DNA of 64,000 nt, taken from Flavobacterium flevense. Its GTDB lineage: Bacteria > Bacteroidota > Bacteroidia > Flavobacteriales > Flavobacteriaceae. The notes beneath the pieces are model-generated. The model had not been told where the DNA came from. It ran no database searches and was given only the letters and a program-made list of their open reading frames with translations. Location of the stretch: assembly GCF_900142775.1 (NCBI RefSeq), contig NZ_FRCC01000006.1, positions 124,001 through 188,000 on the forward strand. Direction: 5' to 3'. Below, piece after piece: positions 43,739 through 51,904 of the stretch. Position 1 is the stretch's first letter. Each line of letters opens with the position of its first letter. Position numbers and translations under genes: made by a program.

Positions 43739-43777
43739 TGACCAATGTTAATTAAATAAACCAAAACAAAAAACAGA

Positions 43778-45178
43778 ATGACATTAATAAAATCAATATC
43801 AGGGATTAGGGGGACTATTGGCGGTAAAGTAGGAGATAATCTTACTCCTGTTGATGCCGTGAAATTTGCATCCGCTTATGGAACCTGGTTAAAAAACAGT
43901 CAGACTACAGCTGCTCAGGAAACAAAATTAAAAGTAGTGGTAGGTCGTGATGCCCGTATTTCAGGACCTATGATTCATAATTTAGTGGTAAATACATTGA
44001 TAGGTTTAGGAATTGATGTAATCGATTTAGGTTTGTCAACAACGCCTACGGTAGAAGTTGCTGTGCCGCTTGAGAAAGCTAATGGCGGAATTATTCTGAC
44101 TGCTTCGCACAATCCTAAACAATGGAATGCTTTAAAATTACTGAATGACAAAGGAGAATTTCTAAACGGTGTTGAAGGTGAAAAAATCCTTCAGATTGCC
44201 GAAGCAGAAGCTTTTGATTTTTCTGATGTGGATAATTTGGGCGAAATTACCCAAAACGATGCTTATATGGACATTCATATTGATGAAGTATTGAATTTAC
44301 CATTAGTAGATGTTGATGCGGTAAAAGCAGCCAAATTTAAAGTTGTTGTTGATGGCGTAAATTCTTCAGGAGGAATTATTATTCCTAAATTGTTAGAATT
44401 GATGGGGGTTGAAGTAGTAAAATTATACTGTGAACCTAACGGTCATTTTCCTCATAATCCGGAACCTTTGAAAGAACATTTGACAGATATTTGCGAACTA
44501 GTTGTAAAAGAAAAAGCGGATCTTGGGGTAGTAGTTGATCCTGATGTAGACCGTCTGGCTTTTATAAGTGATGATGGAGAAATGTTTGGTGAAGAATATA
44601 CGCTGGTTGCCTGTGCGGATTATGTGTTGAGTAAAACACCCGGAAATACCGTTTCTAACATGTCTTCTTCCCGTGCTTTGCGCGATGTGACCAATGCACA
44701 TAATGGAAGTTATGAAGCAAGCGCGGTAGGAGAGGTGAATGTTGTAGAATTGATGAAAAAAAATAATGCCATTATAGGTGGTGAAGGAAACGGCGGAATC
44801 ATCTATCCTGAATCCCATTATGGACGTGACAGTCTGGTGGGAGTGGCGTTGTTTTTAACACATTTAGCAAACAAAAAAATCAGTGTGGCAGCTTTGCGTG
44901 CTTCTTATCCGGAGTATTATATGAGCAAAAACAAAATTGAATTAACACCACAAATTGATGTTGATGCGATATTAGTTGCTATGACTGAAAAATATAAAAA
45001 TGAAGATATTACCACCATCGATGGTGTCAAAATTGACTTTGCTAACGAATGGGTGCATTTAAGAAAATCAAATACGGAACCTATTATTCGTATTTATACA
45101 GAAGCACCATCACAGGCACAGGCAGATGCTTTAGCGTTGCGTATTATTGACGAAATTAAAGCAGTAGCAGGAATTTAA
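43778..45178 (+). CDS. glmM: Phosphoglucosamine mutase (or related phosphohexomutase)
   Basis: The 466-residue alpha-D-phosphohexomutase has the phosphoserine loop 'GGIILTASHNPKQWNALK' (near residue 100), the metal-binding DPDVDRLAF (D-x-D-x-D), the sugar loop 'GEGNGGIIYPESHYGRDS' and the phosphate-binding C-terminal 'RKSNTEPIIRIYTEA'. GlmM converts glucosamine-6-P to glucosamine-1-P for cell-wall precursors. Bacteroidota members are sometimes annotated phosphomannomutase, and sequence alone does not fully separate the two. Confidence 0.88.
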   Translation: MTLIKSISGIRGTIGGKVGDNLTPVDAVKFASAYGTWLKNSQTTAAQETKLKVVVGRDARISGPMIHNLVVNTLIGLGIDVIDLGLSTTPTVEVAVPLEKANGGIILTASHNPKQWNALKLLNDKGEFLNGVEGEKILQIAEAEAFDFSDVDNLGEITQNDAYMDIHIDEVLNLPLVDVDAVKAAKFKVVVDGVNSSGGIIIPKLLELMGVEVVKLYCEPNGHFPHNPEPLKEHLTDICELVVKEKADLGVVVDPDVDRLAFISDDGEMFGEEYTLVACADYVLSKTPGNTVSNMSSSRALRDVTNAHNGSYEASAVGEVNVVELMKKNNAIIGGEGNGGIIYPESHYGRDSLVGVALFLTHLANKKISVAALRASYPEYYMSKNKIELTPQIDVDAILVAMTEKYKNEDITTIDGVKIDFANEWVHLRKSNTEPIIRIYTEAPSQAQADALALRIIDEIKAVAGI

Positions 45179-45204
45179 TTTTTCGAAATTTTTTCAAAAG
45201 AAAG

Positions 45205-45236
45205 AACCCTTTCAGAATTTGACTTCTGAAAGGGTT
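45205..45236. terminator. Terminator between glmM and DoxX
   Basis: AACCCTTTCAGAA and TTCTGAAAGGGTT form a 13-bp perfect stem with a 6-nt loop between convergent genes. T-tails are modest. Confidence 0.75.
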
Positions 45237-45242
45237 TATTAT

Positions 45243-45641
45243 TTAATCCCATTTATTTGTGGATGAAACCGCTAAATTTCCGCCTCCGGTAAAGAATAAA
45301 GTAAGTGCACCAGCGATGTACAATCCTAATAATTCCACTTGCCAGCCTCCATTTTCATTAAGTAAAAATAGTTCTTTACTATGAACTAAAAATAACGCAA
45401 ATAACGCTCCTAAAACAAATATTAAAGCTGATAACCTGGTTCTGAATCCAATAAGAATTAATATTGGCGCTATAATTTCAGTAAGGTATACCCCATAAGA
45501 AAGTAAAGACGGCAGCCCTTTTTGAACCAGCATATCTCCAATGAAAGAGGTGTGTCCAATTTTAGCAATTCCGTGTAATAACATCAATCCTCCTGTAGCA
45601 ATACGTAGAATCAACAATCCTAAACTGGTATTTTTATTCAT
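45243..45641 (-). CDS. DoxX family membrane protein
   Basis: The 132-residue protein has four transmembrane helices. It has the DoxX features 'LGLLILRIATGGLMLLHGIAKIGH' and 'YLTEIIAPILILIGFRTRLSALIFVLGALFALFLVHSKELF'. Family members include quinol oxidase subunits and redox partners; this one is a general DoxX-like protein with no clear partner nearby. Confidence 0.9.
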   Translation of the reverse strand: MNKNTSLGLLILRIATGGLMLLHGIAKIGHTSFIGDMLVQKGLPSLLSYGVYLTEIIAPILILIGFRTRLSALIFVLGALFALFLVHSKELFLLNENGGWQVELLGLYIAGALTLFFTGGGNLAVSSTNKWD

Positions 45642-45727
45642 AAATTTAATTTTAAGGTTAATTAAAAAATTTGATGTAAAATCTTAATCCAAATATAGCT
45701 TATTTTTTACAAAAAAAAAGCACTATG

Positions 45728-48253
45728 CTAAAAGTTGACTCTGAAGCTGACATTTGGTGTAAAAGCTAAGGAATAATTATTGACTTCAATGGTTTTTCCG
45801 GAAGTAGCAGGATCCACTTTATAATAACGGTTAATGGTATTTTTCTGATTCGTAATATTGATAATTCCTGCCCGTAAACTGCCTTTTACAGTCGAAGTAA
45901 AATTAAACTGATAGCTTATCGAAGTGTCTAAACGGATGAAATCATCTAAATTAAGGCTGTTTGGAGCATCATAATTGACAAAAGTATTATTCCCATTTTG
46001 TATGGTTTCGTTTCCTTCAACAGGTTTTGTATAAGGAATTCCGTTATGCCAGATTCCTCCAACAGATACCGTTAAATTTTTTAGAACCGTATAATTAAAT
46101 CCACAGCTAACGGAATGGCGAATGTCAACATTGCTAGGGAAAGTAGACGGAGTAAAACTTTCAAAATTATAATTATTATTGTTAAAAGTGTAGCTAATCC
46201 AGGTGCTGTATTGTGTGGTGGTTTTATTAATTAGAAATTCAATTCCTTTATTAGTATAGCTTCCAAAGGCTTTTTTGAATTGAAAATTATTATAAAAACC
46301 CTGATTAGAAGCTGTAATTCCATCCACAATTTTATAAAATCCTGTTAGCTCGATATTCCAGTTGTTGGTATTAAAATCAATGCCTGCTGAGAGTTGTTTA
46401 CTTCTGGCAATAGGAATATCCTGATCGTTCACCAGTTGCCAGCGTCTTTTTTCAACTCCCAGAAAATCATCTTCAAAATCAATAATCTGGGTTGTGGTTT
46501 GGTTTTTAAATTCGCCTTCTACTTTTAGAGCCAGTTCCTTTGTGAATTTTTGTCTGAAATTGATTCGGGGTTCGAATACTAATTTGTCAAACTTTTGAAA
46601 ATAATTCAAACGCATTCCCAATCTTAAATAGCTGTTTTTTTTATTGTATTCTATTTCCGAAAAAACAGCATGATTTAATAACACCTTCTTTTTAGTACTG
46701 GAATAAAAAGGAGCACTTACACGGGTTTGATTAAGCATTCCTGTTTCGTTAATCTGGTAACCGGCTAATAATTTTAAATTGGGATTAAAATCATAATATA
46801 CATTTAGTTTTGTTCCCGTTTCAATAACTTCATTAGCTTCGGATAAAAGCTGGTCATCATTAACTCTGTAATCCTGTGCATCAATATTGTATCTGGAAAA
46901 ATAGGAACTCATAAAACTACTTAATTTAGGATTCCATTGCGCTTTCCAGGTTCCGCCGTAGCCAATGTTCTTTTGCGAAAGCGAACTGGTTTTTGTAGTG
47001 TTTTGATTTTGATTTTCAGCATAATTTAACGCGTTATTAATCCCGATGAAATTAGCTCTGAATTGATGTTTGTCGTTCAGATCAAAAAGAATTTTAGCGG
47101 TATAATCATAAAATGAAAAATCAGAATCACTGTTTGTCGCCGAATTATCAGCATTTATTTCGCTGTCCTGAAAGCTCTTTTTATAATAATTGGTGTAAGT
47201 CGCAGTATTGATTCTGTCAATAATCGAGTGGCGTGCAGAAAGGTCAATTTCCAGATTTTTTGTCAGTGGAATTTCAACGAAAGCATCTCCGCTGATGAGA
47301 TTAATTCCTCCTCCGCCAGAAATTTTGTCTTTAATCTCGTTGTTAGTACTCATTTTTATCATACTGGAAACACCATCACTGTATTCAGCACTGGTTCCAT
47401 TTTTAGTAACCACTACTTTTTGGGTCAAATTAGGATTGTAGGCTGATATTAATCCAAAAAAATGTCCGGAATGATACATTTTAATATTATCCCAAAGCAT
47501 TAAATTCTGATCGTTTGTTCCTCCCCGAACATTGATATTGGCAATACTTTCGTTGCTGCTTTCAATTCCGGGCAGTGTTTGTATGGATTGTAAAATATCG
47601 GGCTCGGTAAGTCCGGGAAGGATTCCGAATTTTTTGGTGTTCAACACCGTACTTCCATCGGTAGTTTTTTGTAAACCTGAAGTTAAAAACAGATTGATTA
47701 AAACAGGATTCAGTTCTTCTTTGCCTGATTTTAAATAGATTTCTTTGCATTTATTATGCTCTGAAAAGAATTCTTTTGCGTTAAAAGTTCTGGTTTCATA
47801 ACCAATATACGAAATTGTAATTGTAGCATTAAGAGCCACATTCTGCAGGTTGAAAATTCCGTTTGTGGGTACAATAAACCATTTTGAATTGTTGTTAATC
47901 CGGACAGAAGCACCGGGAAGTGTTGTTTTAGAATCTTCGGCAAGCACCACTCCGCAAATGGAAAAAGATTTATTCAATACTGAAATCGTGACATAACGAT
48001 TGTCTAATACTTTGAAATTTAAAAGGATTTTTGAATTTAAGTAATCAATTGTTTCCTGAAGATTTAGACTTTCAGCAGGTTTTTCAATACTAATATGGCT
48101 CACATCTTCAACGGCATAAGAAAACTTGATACTGAATCGCTGTTCAATAGTTTTGATAATATCCGTTAAAGAAGTTTTAGCTGTTTTTTGTTGTGCATAA
48201 CTAAAACTTACCAGGAATAAAAAAAAGAAAAGTAACCATTTATTGTACTTCAT
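45728..48253 (-). CDS. TonB-dependent receptor with STN and carboxypeptidase-like N-terminal domains
   Basis: The 841-residue protein has a signal peptide (MKYNKWLLFFFLFLVSFSYAQQ). Then come an STN domain (about 25-95, 'IKTIEQRFSIKFSYAVEDVSHISIEKPAESLNLQETIDYLNSKI'), a carboxypeptidase-regulatory-like beta-sandwich (about 100-180), a plug ('LPGLTEPDILQSIQTLPGIESSNESIANINVRGGTNDQNLMLWDNIKMYHSGHFFG') and a beta-barrel ending in SFRVNF. STN domains pass the ligand signal to FecR. The start overlaps the fecR stop by 14 bp, so receptor, FecR and sigma genes form one signalling unit. The ligand is unknown; there is no SusD partner. Confidence 0.95.
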   Translation of the reverse strand: MKYNKWLLFFFLFLVSFSYAQQKTAKTSLTDIIKTIEQRFSIKFSYAVEDVSHISIEKPAESLNLQETIDYLNSKILLNFKVLDNRYVTISVLNKSFSICGVVLAEDSKTTLPGASVRINNNSKWFIVPTNGIFNLQNVALNATITISYIGYETRTFNAKEFFSEHNKCKEIYLKSGKEELNPVLINLFLTSGLQKTTDGSTVLNTKKFGILPGLTEPDILQSIQTLPGIESSNESIANINVRGGTNDQNLMLWDNIKMYHSGHFFGLISAYNPNLTQKVVVTKNGTSAEYSDGVSSMIKMSTNNEIKDKISGGGGINLISGDAFVEIPLTKNLEIDLSARHSIIDRINTATYTNYYKKSFQDSEINADNSATNSDSDFSFYDYTAKILFDLNDKHQFRANFIGINNALNYAENQNQNTTKTSSLSQKNIGYGGTWKAQWNPKLSSFMSSYFSRYNIDAQDYRVNDDQLLSEANEVIETGTKLNVYYDFNPNLKLLAGYQINETGMLNQTRVSAPFYSSTKKKVLLNHAVFSEIEYNKKNSYLRLGMRLNYFQKFDKLVFEPRINFRQKFTKELALKVEGEFKNQTTTQIIDFEDDFLGVEKRRWQLVNDQDIPIARSKQLSAGIDFNTNNWNIELTGFYKIVDGITASNQGFYNNFQFKKAFGSYTNKGIEFLINKTTTQYSTWISYTFNNNNYNFESFTPSTFPSNVDIRHSVSCGFNYTVLKNLTVSVGGIWHNGIPYTKPVEGNETIQNGNNTFVNYDAPNSLNLDDFIRLDTSISYQFNFTSTVKGSLRAGIINITNQKNTINRYYKVDPATSGKTIEVNNYSLAFTPNVSFRVNF

Positions 48254-49154
48254 ATTTATAAAATATAACAGTTTTTCCTTTAATCTGATAACTCAGCTGT
48301 AGCGGAATAGTGATGGCTTCCAGAGCAATTTTTTGATTGTTGTGTGTAAAACTTCCGGTGAATAATTTAGAAGTATCAATATCTTTAGTTTCTACTTTTA
48401 TATCGTATTGACGTTCTAATTCGGCGATAACCTGATTTAGAGGAATACGGGAAAAGCTGGATTCATTTTGTAACCAAGATGGATTTTGAGCGATAAAATC
48501 ATCTGTTTTTTCAATTTGGTTATTGATAACTCTAAACGTTTTTCCCGGAGGGAGTTTTACGGTTTTATTTTTATAAGTAACACTCACTAATCCTTCAAAA
48601 CAGCTTACTTCATAATAATTGCTGCGTTGTTTTACGTCAAAATGAGTTCCTAATACTTTTACAATTCCGTCAACTGTTTTTACACTAAAGGTTTTTCCTT
48701 TTTGCACTTTAAAATAAGCTTCTCCTTCCAGCGTTAAATCTCTTTGTTTGTTCCAGTCTTTTTCGCTGAAAGTAATTTTCGAAGAAGCGTTTAATAATAC
48801 CTGAGAATGATCAGGAAGATAAAAACTTTTCGTTTGTGCAATTCCGGTTGTAAACGATTGAGTGGTATTATAAAATAAGAAATATGCGGCGGTTAATGCT
48901 ACTATAAAAATTGCCGCAACCTTAAAGAAGTTGTTGTAATACAAGCTTCGGACTTTAGGTTCTTTTTTAGAAAGTTTACGGTTTTTTAAAGCAGCCAGAG
49001 CCTGTTGCGCATCTACTTTAGGAGTGGCAATATGTGTGGCGTAATGAGCAATCTTTTCGATAGTATCAAAATCTTCCGATTGTTTTAAATCTTCCGTTTC
49101 TTTATCAGAAAGTGTTCCCTCTAACCATTTTAATATTTCTTTTTCCTTTTTCAT
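48240..49154 (-). CDS. FecR family anti-sigma factor
   Basis: From ATG 49154 (MKKEKEILKWLEGTLSDKETEDLKQS) the protein has 304 residues. An N-terminal anti-sigma region faces the cytoplasm, a transmembrane helix follows at about residues 75-95 ('YNNFFKVAAIFIVALTAAYFLFY'), then the FecR domain ('KSFYLPDHSQVLLNASSKITFSEKDWNKQRDLTLEGEAYFKVQKGKTFSVKT') and a C-terminal STN-like segment. A frame extension to a TTG at 49181 exists but starts inside the promoter's -10 element, so it is rejected. FecR receives the receptor signal and controls the ECF sigma factor. Confidence 0.93.
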   Translation of the reverse strand: MKKEKEILKWLEGTLSDKETEDLKQSEDFDTIEKIAHYATHIATPKVDAQQALAALKNRKLSKKEPKVRSLYYNNFFKVAAIFIVALTAAYFLFYNTTQSFTTGIAQTKSFYLPDHSQVLLNASSKITFSEKDWNKQRDLTLEGEAYFKVQKGKTFSVKTVDGIVKVLGTHFDVKQRSNYYEVSCFEGLVSVTYKNKTVKLPPGKTFRVINNQIEKTDDFIAQNPSWLQNESSFSRIPLNQVIAELERQYDIKVETKDIDTSKLFTGSFTHNNQKIALEAITIPLQLSYQIKGKTVIFYKYEVQ

Positions 49155-49170
49155 CAGTTCCTCATTATAA

Positions 49171-49200
49171 GGGTAAGACAACTTGCGATAGTTTTACCCT
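49171..49200 (-). promoter_or_regulatory. Candidate ECF promoter P1 upstream of fecR
   Basis: On the minus strand: GGGTAAA (49193-49199), 11 nt, TTGTCTTAC (ending at 49173), followed by CC. It shares the boxes and the exact spacing with P2 on the opposite strand at 49884-49910. It sits between the sigma gene and fecR, so it would drive fecR and the receptor. Confidence 0.65.
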
Positions 49201-49213
49201 ACTTTTCAGTGAA

Positions 49214-49729
49214 TTATATATTTTCGATTTGTTCTTTTAAGATTTTTAACGCAGCAGACATTCTTTTTTCGACCGCTTTTTGTGTGATGCCTAATAAATC
49301 AGCAATTTCCCGATATTTTTTTCCATCAATTCGGTTCATTAAAAAAACTTCTCTCTGCGCTTCACTTAAAGACGCAATAGCATTTTGAAGTTTGATTTTA
49401 AATTCTTCTTCTTCTAAAATGTATTCCGGATTTTGATTGGTCTTATCCTGATAAGGTGTTTCTTTGGCGAAAGCCATAACAACTTTTTGATGTTTTATGG
49501 TATTGAGAAATAAATTATTTATGGTGGTAAATAGATACGTTTTGACTTTTAAGAAATCGATTTGAGAACAATTTTCCCAAATTTTAGCAAAAGCTTCCTG
49601 AACCAAATCTAAGGCCGCATCAGCATCGCCTGATTTATAATAAGCAAAATTGGTAGCCGACTGAACATTTTTTATATAAAATTCACTGAAATAAGATTCT
49701 TCGCAAAGCGTGTTTTTTTTCTCAGACAT
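49214..49729 (-). CDS. ECF-type RNA polymerase sigma factor (FecI-like)
   Basis: The 171-residue protein has sigma region 2 ('GDADAALDLVQEAFAKIWENCSQIDFLKVKTYLFTTINNLFLN') and region 4 ('LSEAQREVFLMNRIDGKKYREIADLLGITQKAVEKRMSAALKILKEQ') with a helix-turn-helix, and no region 1 or 3, which is the ECF layout. It is directly upstream of fecR and the TonB receptor on the same strand. The two shared boxes (GGGTAAA and TTGTCTTAC) before fecR and before the divergent lipoprotein are its likely target promoters. Confidence 0.95.
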   Translation of the reverse strand: MSEKKNTLCEESYFSEFYIKNVQSATNFAYYKSGDADAALDLVQEAFAKIWENCSQIDFLKVKTYLFTTINNLFLNTIKHQKVVMAFAKETPYQDKTNQNPEYILEEEEFKIKLQNAIASLSEAQREVFLMNRIDGKKYREIADLLGITQKAVEKRMSAALKILKEQIENI

Positions 49730-49883
49730 TCTGGTAGCAGGATTTGGTTTTTGGTTAGGGTAAAATTAAATTAAATTTTCTAAAATTACCGTATTTGTAC
49801 AAAATGTGTTTTTTATTTGTATTTAAGTTGTTGATTCATAGTGTTTTTTAGTTTTTTTATTCTTTTTTTTAAATTTTCGGGTA

Positions 49884-49910
49884 GGGTAAATCAAAAACTT
49901 GTTGTCTTAC
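49884..49910 (+). promoter_or_regulatory. Candidate ECF promoter P2 upstream of the divergent lipoprotein
   Basis: GGGTAAA (49884-49890), 11 nt, TTGTCTTAC (49902-49910), identical in boxes and spacing to P1 on the other strand. Transcription would start about 50 bp before the lipoprotein ATG at 49970. A TAnnTTTG -7 match (TAAATTTG, 49955-49962) is also present just before the ATG. Confidence 0.65.
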
Positions 49911-49969
49911 TGCAAATGCGAATAAATCGACATTAATAACTATTTAGAAAATATTAAATTTGTAACATT

Positions 49970-51010
49970 ATGAAAACATTAAAATGGATTACCGGAATTG
50001 CATTGATGAGTATTTTTAGTTTAACATCATGCCAAAGCGAAGTGGATGAGGTAGAGGGAGACAATCCTAACACTAATACCGCTAACTCTACAACTGCAAC
50101 AAATTTAAAAAGAGTTGCTATGTTTGACGGATCATCAGATGATTTTATTGATGGTTCTTCCTGTTCAGCCCTTAAATTCCCTTTTATAGCTAAAGTAAAC
50201 GGAGTGAGCCTTACTTTTATAAGTCAGTTAAGTTTTGAACAGGCCATTTCTATTTTAGGAGAATTAAATAATAATGACGATACAGTAGAAATTAAGTTTC
50301 CTGTAACGCTTAAAATGAGTGATTATACTGAAGTAACGGTTAACAGTCAGGCGGAATATGATGTCCTTGTAAATAATTGTGAAGAAGCAGAAAACGACGG
50401 TGAAGCTGCTATTTCATCTTTAGATATTAAATATCCTATTACCATATTAACTTATGATGCGAGTTTAGAGCAAACAGGAAGTGTGGTGATTACGTCTCAG
50501 GAACAAATGTATAATTACATGATTAACATAAGCAGCACCGAATATTTTTCAGTAAAATACCCAATTTCAGTAACACTTGCCGATGGTTCTTCGGAAGAGT
50601 TAAACAGTGATGCCGAGTTGAAAGCAAGTATTACTGCTGCTTTAAATATTGAATCGTCAATGGATGAAGCTGCTGAAGATAAAGAAGAATTAGAAGAAAT
50701 ATTAGTAAATGGTACTTTTAAAGTAAATTCATTTATCAATGCAGGAGCAAATTTGACCAGCACTTATCTTAGCTATACCATTGATTTTGCTAATGACTGG
50801 AAAATAAAATCAATGAATGCATTAAGTACTATTGCAACAGGAACGTATCAGGTAACTGCTGATACAGACTTGTATTTGCAATTTGGTTTTGCAGGTAGTA
50901 CTGATTTTAGTTTATTTAATAATACCTGGAAAGTGATCAGTTTTACAGATACTACAATTACGCTGGAAAGTAAAACAAACAGTGCTGTTAAGTTAATATT
51001 GAAAAAATAG
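49970..51010 (+). CDS. Surface lipoprotein with four K(F/Y)P repeats
   Basis: The 346-residue protein has a lipoprotein signal with lipobox LTSC (Cys21) and an acidic stretch (C-Q-S-E-V-D-E-V-E) right after the Cys, resembling the flavobacterial export signal for surface lipoproteins. Four repeats of about 40-45 residues start with K69-F-P, K109-F-P, K154-Y-P and K196-Y-P. A C-terminal domain (about 250-346, 'GTFKVNSF...WKIKSM...TWKVISFTDTTITLESKTN') is lipocalin-like. No named family is recognised. It lies divergently from the sigma/FecR/receptor genes behind promoter P2. Confidence 0.82.
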   Translation: MKTLKWITGIALMSIFSLTSCQSEVDEVEGDNPNTNTANSTTATNLKRVAMFDGSSDDFIDGSSCSALKFPFIAKVNGVSLTFISQLSFEQAISILGELNNNDDTVEIKFPVTLKMSDYTEVTVNSQAEYDVLVNNCEEAENDGEAAISSLDIKYPITILTYDASLEQTGSVVITSQEQMYNYMINISSTEYFSVKYPISVTLADGSSEELNSDAELKASITAALNIESSMDEAAEDKEELEEILVNGTFKVNSFINAGANLTSTYLSYTIDFANDWKIKSMNALSTIATGTYQVTADTDLYLQFGFAGSTDFSLFNNTWKVISFTDTTITLESKTNSAVKLILKK

Positions 51011-51058
51011 TAATTGTTATTTGTTGGCTTTTACAATTTATAATTTATTTAAAATTGT

Positions 51059-51066
51059 ATTTTTGA
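51059..51066 (+). promoter_or_regulatory. -7 element before the metalloprotease gene
   Basis: TATTTTTG (TAnnTTTG), 26 bp before the start. The gene may have its own housekeeping promoter as well as read-through from P2. Confidence 0.4.
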
Positions 51067-51091
51067 AAACGAGTTTTAAAACCCTTATTAA

Positions 51092-51844
51092 ATGAAGAAA
51101 ATATTTGTTGCTATTAGCTTAATTTTTTTAGTAGCAACTTCCTGCTCTAAAGATTCAGAAAATGGATTAGAAGGAGTTGTAAAAGCCAACAATAAAAAGA
51201 CATTAGGCACTTCGGCACATGATTTATTATCAGAAGATAAATTTGATAGTATGTTAATTGAAGTGGTTTATGTAGAAGGTTTTGAACCTTCGGCTGCAGC
51301 AATAAATAATTTTGTGGCTTTTTTGAATAAAAGAGTTTATAAAACAGCCGGAATTAATGTAGTAAAAAGAGCGATTCCTTCTCCGGGGAATGAAACGTAT
51401 ACCAACGCTCAGATTGTTGCCATAGAAGATGCTAACAGACAGCATTATAATACCGGAAGCGAAATTGCAGTCTGGGCATTTTTTGCCGATGGGAAATCAG
51501 CAACTGATACTAGTACGGCTGTGGTTTTAGGTACGGCTTATAGAAATACTTCGTTTGTAATTTATGAAAATACAGTTCGAAAATTAAGTAATTCGCCTTT
51601 TAAGCCCAGTACAACAGTATTAGAAACGACAGTAATTAACCATGAATTCGGACATATTTTAGGTTTAACCAATGCAGGAACTGCACTTCAGTCAGACCAT
51701 GAAGATCCGGATCATAAGAGGCATTGTAAGGTGTCCAGTTGTTTAATGTATTGGGAGTCAGAATCAGGGAATGTTCTGGGAGGCATGGTACCTGAATTAG
51801 ATTCACAATGTATTGCTGATCTTCGTGCCAATGGAGGAAAATAG
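51092..51844 (+). CDS. Zinc metalloprotease lipoprotein (metzincin-like)
   Basis: The 250-residue protein has a lipoprotein signal (MKKIFVAISLIFLVATSC, Cys18). The catalytic motif reads H184-E-F-G-H188-I-L-G-L-T-N194, an HExxHxxG with N where the third His of the metzincins normally is. A Met-turn-like C-L-M219-Y-W follows, with two cysteines (C212, C217) near it and a His-rich loop (SDHEDPDHKRHC) that might supply the third zinc ligand. It is 81 bp after the K(F/Y)P lipoprotein, so both may be cell-surface products of one regulon. Confidence 0.87.
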   Translation: MKKIFVAISLIFLVATSCSKDSENGLEGVVKANNKKTLGTSAHDLLSEDKFDSMLIEVVYVEGFEPSAAAINNFVAFLNKRVYKTAGINVVKRAIPSPGNETYTNAQIVAIEDANRQHYNTGSEIAVWAFFADGKSATDTSTAVVLGTAYRNTSFVIYENTVRKLSNSPFKPSTTVLETTVINHEFGHILGLTNAGTALQSDHEDPDHKRHCKVSSCLMYWESESGNVLGGMVPELDSQCIADLRANGGK

Positions 51845-51860
51845 AATTGTAATTTATATA

Positions 51861-51904
51861 AAAAAGGGAATTAAAAGCTTAAAACGCTGTTTAATTCCCT
51901 TTTT
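51861..51904. terminator. Bidirectional terminator
   Basis: AAAAAGGGAATTAAA and TTTAATTCCCTTTTT form a 15-bp stem with a 14-nt loop between the metalloprotease gene and the convergent acyltransferase gene. Confidence 0.82.

Noticed and set aside
44498..44818. Minus-strand ORF within glmM
   Set aside because: Shadow of a highly conserved glmM coding region without protein-like composition.
47208..47943. Several short ORFs inside the TonB receptor gene
   Set aside because: Antisense or alternate-frame shadows; no start or domain evidence.
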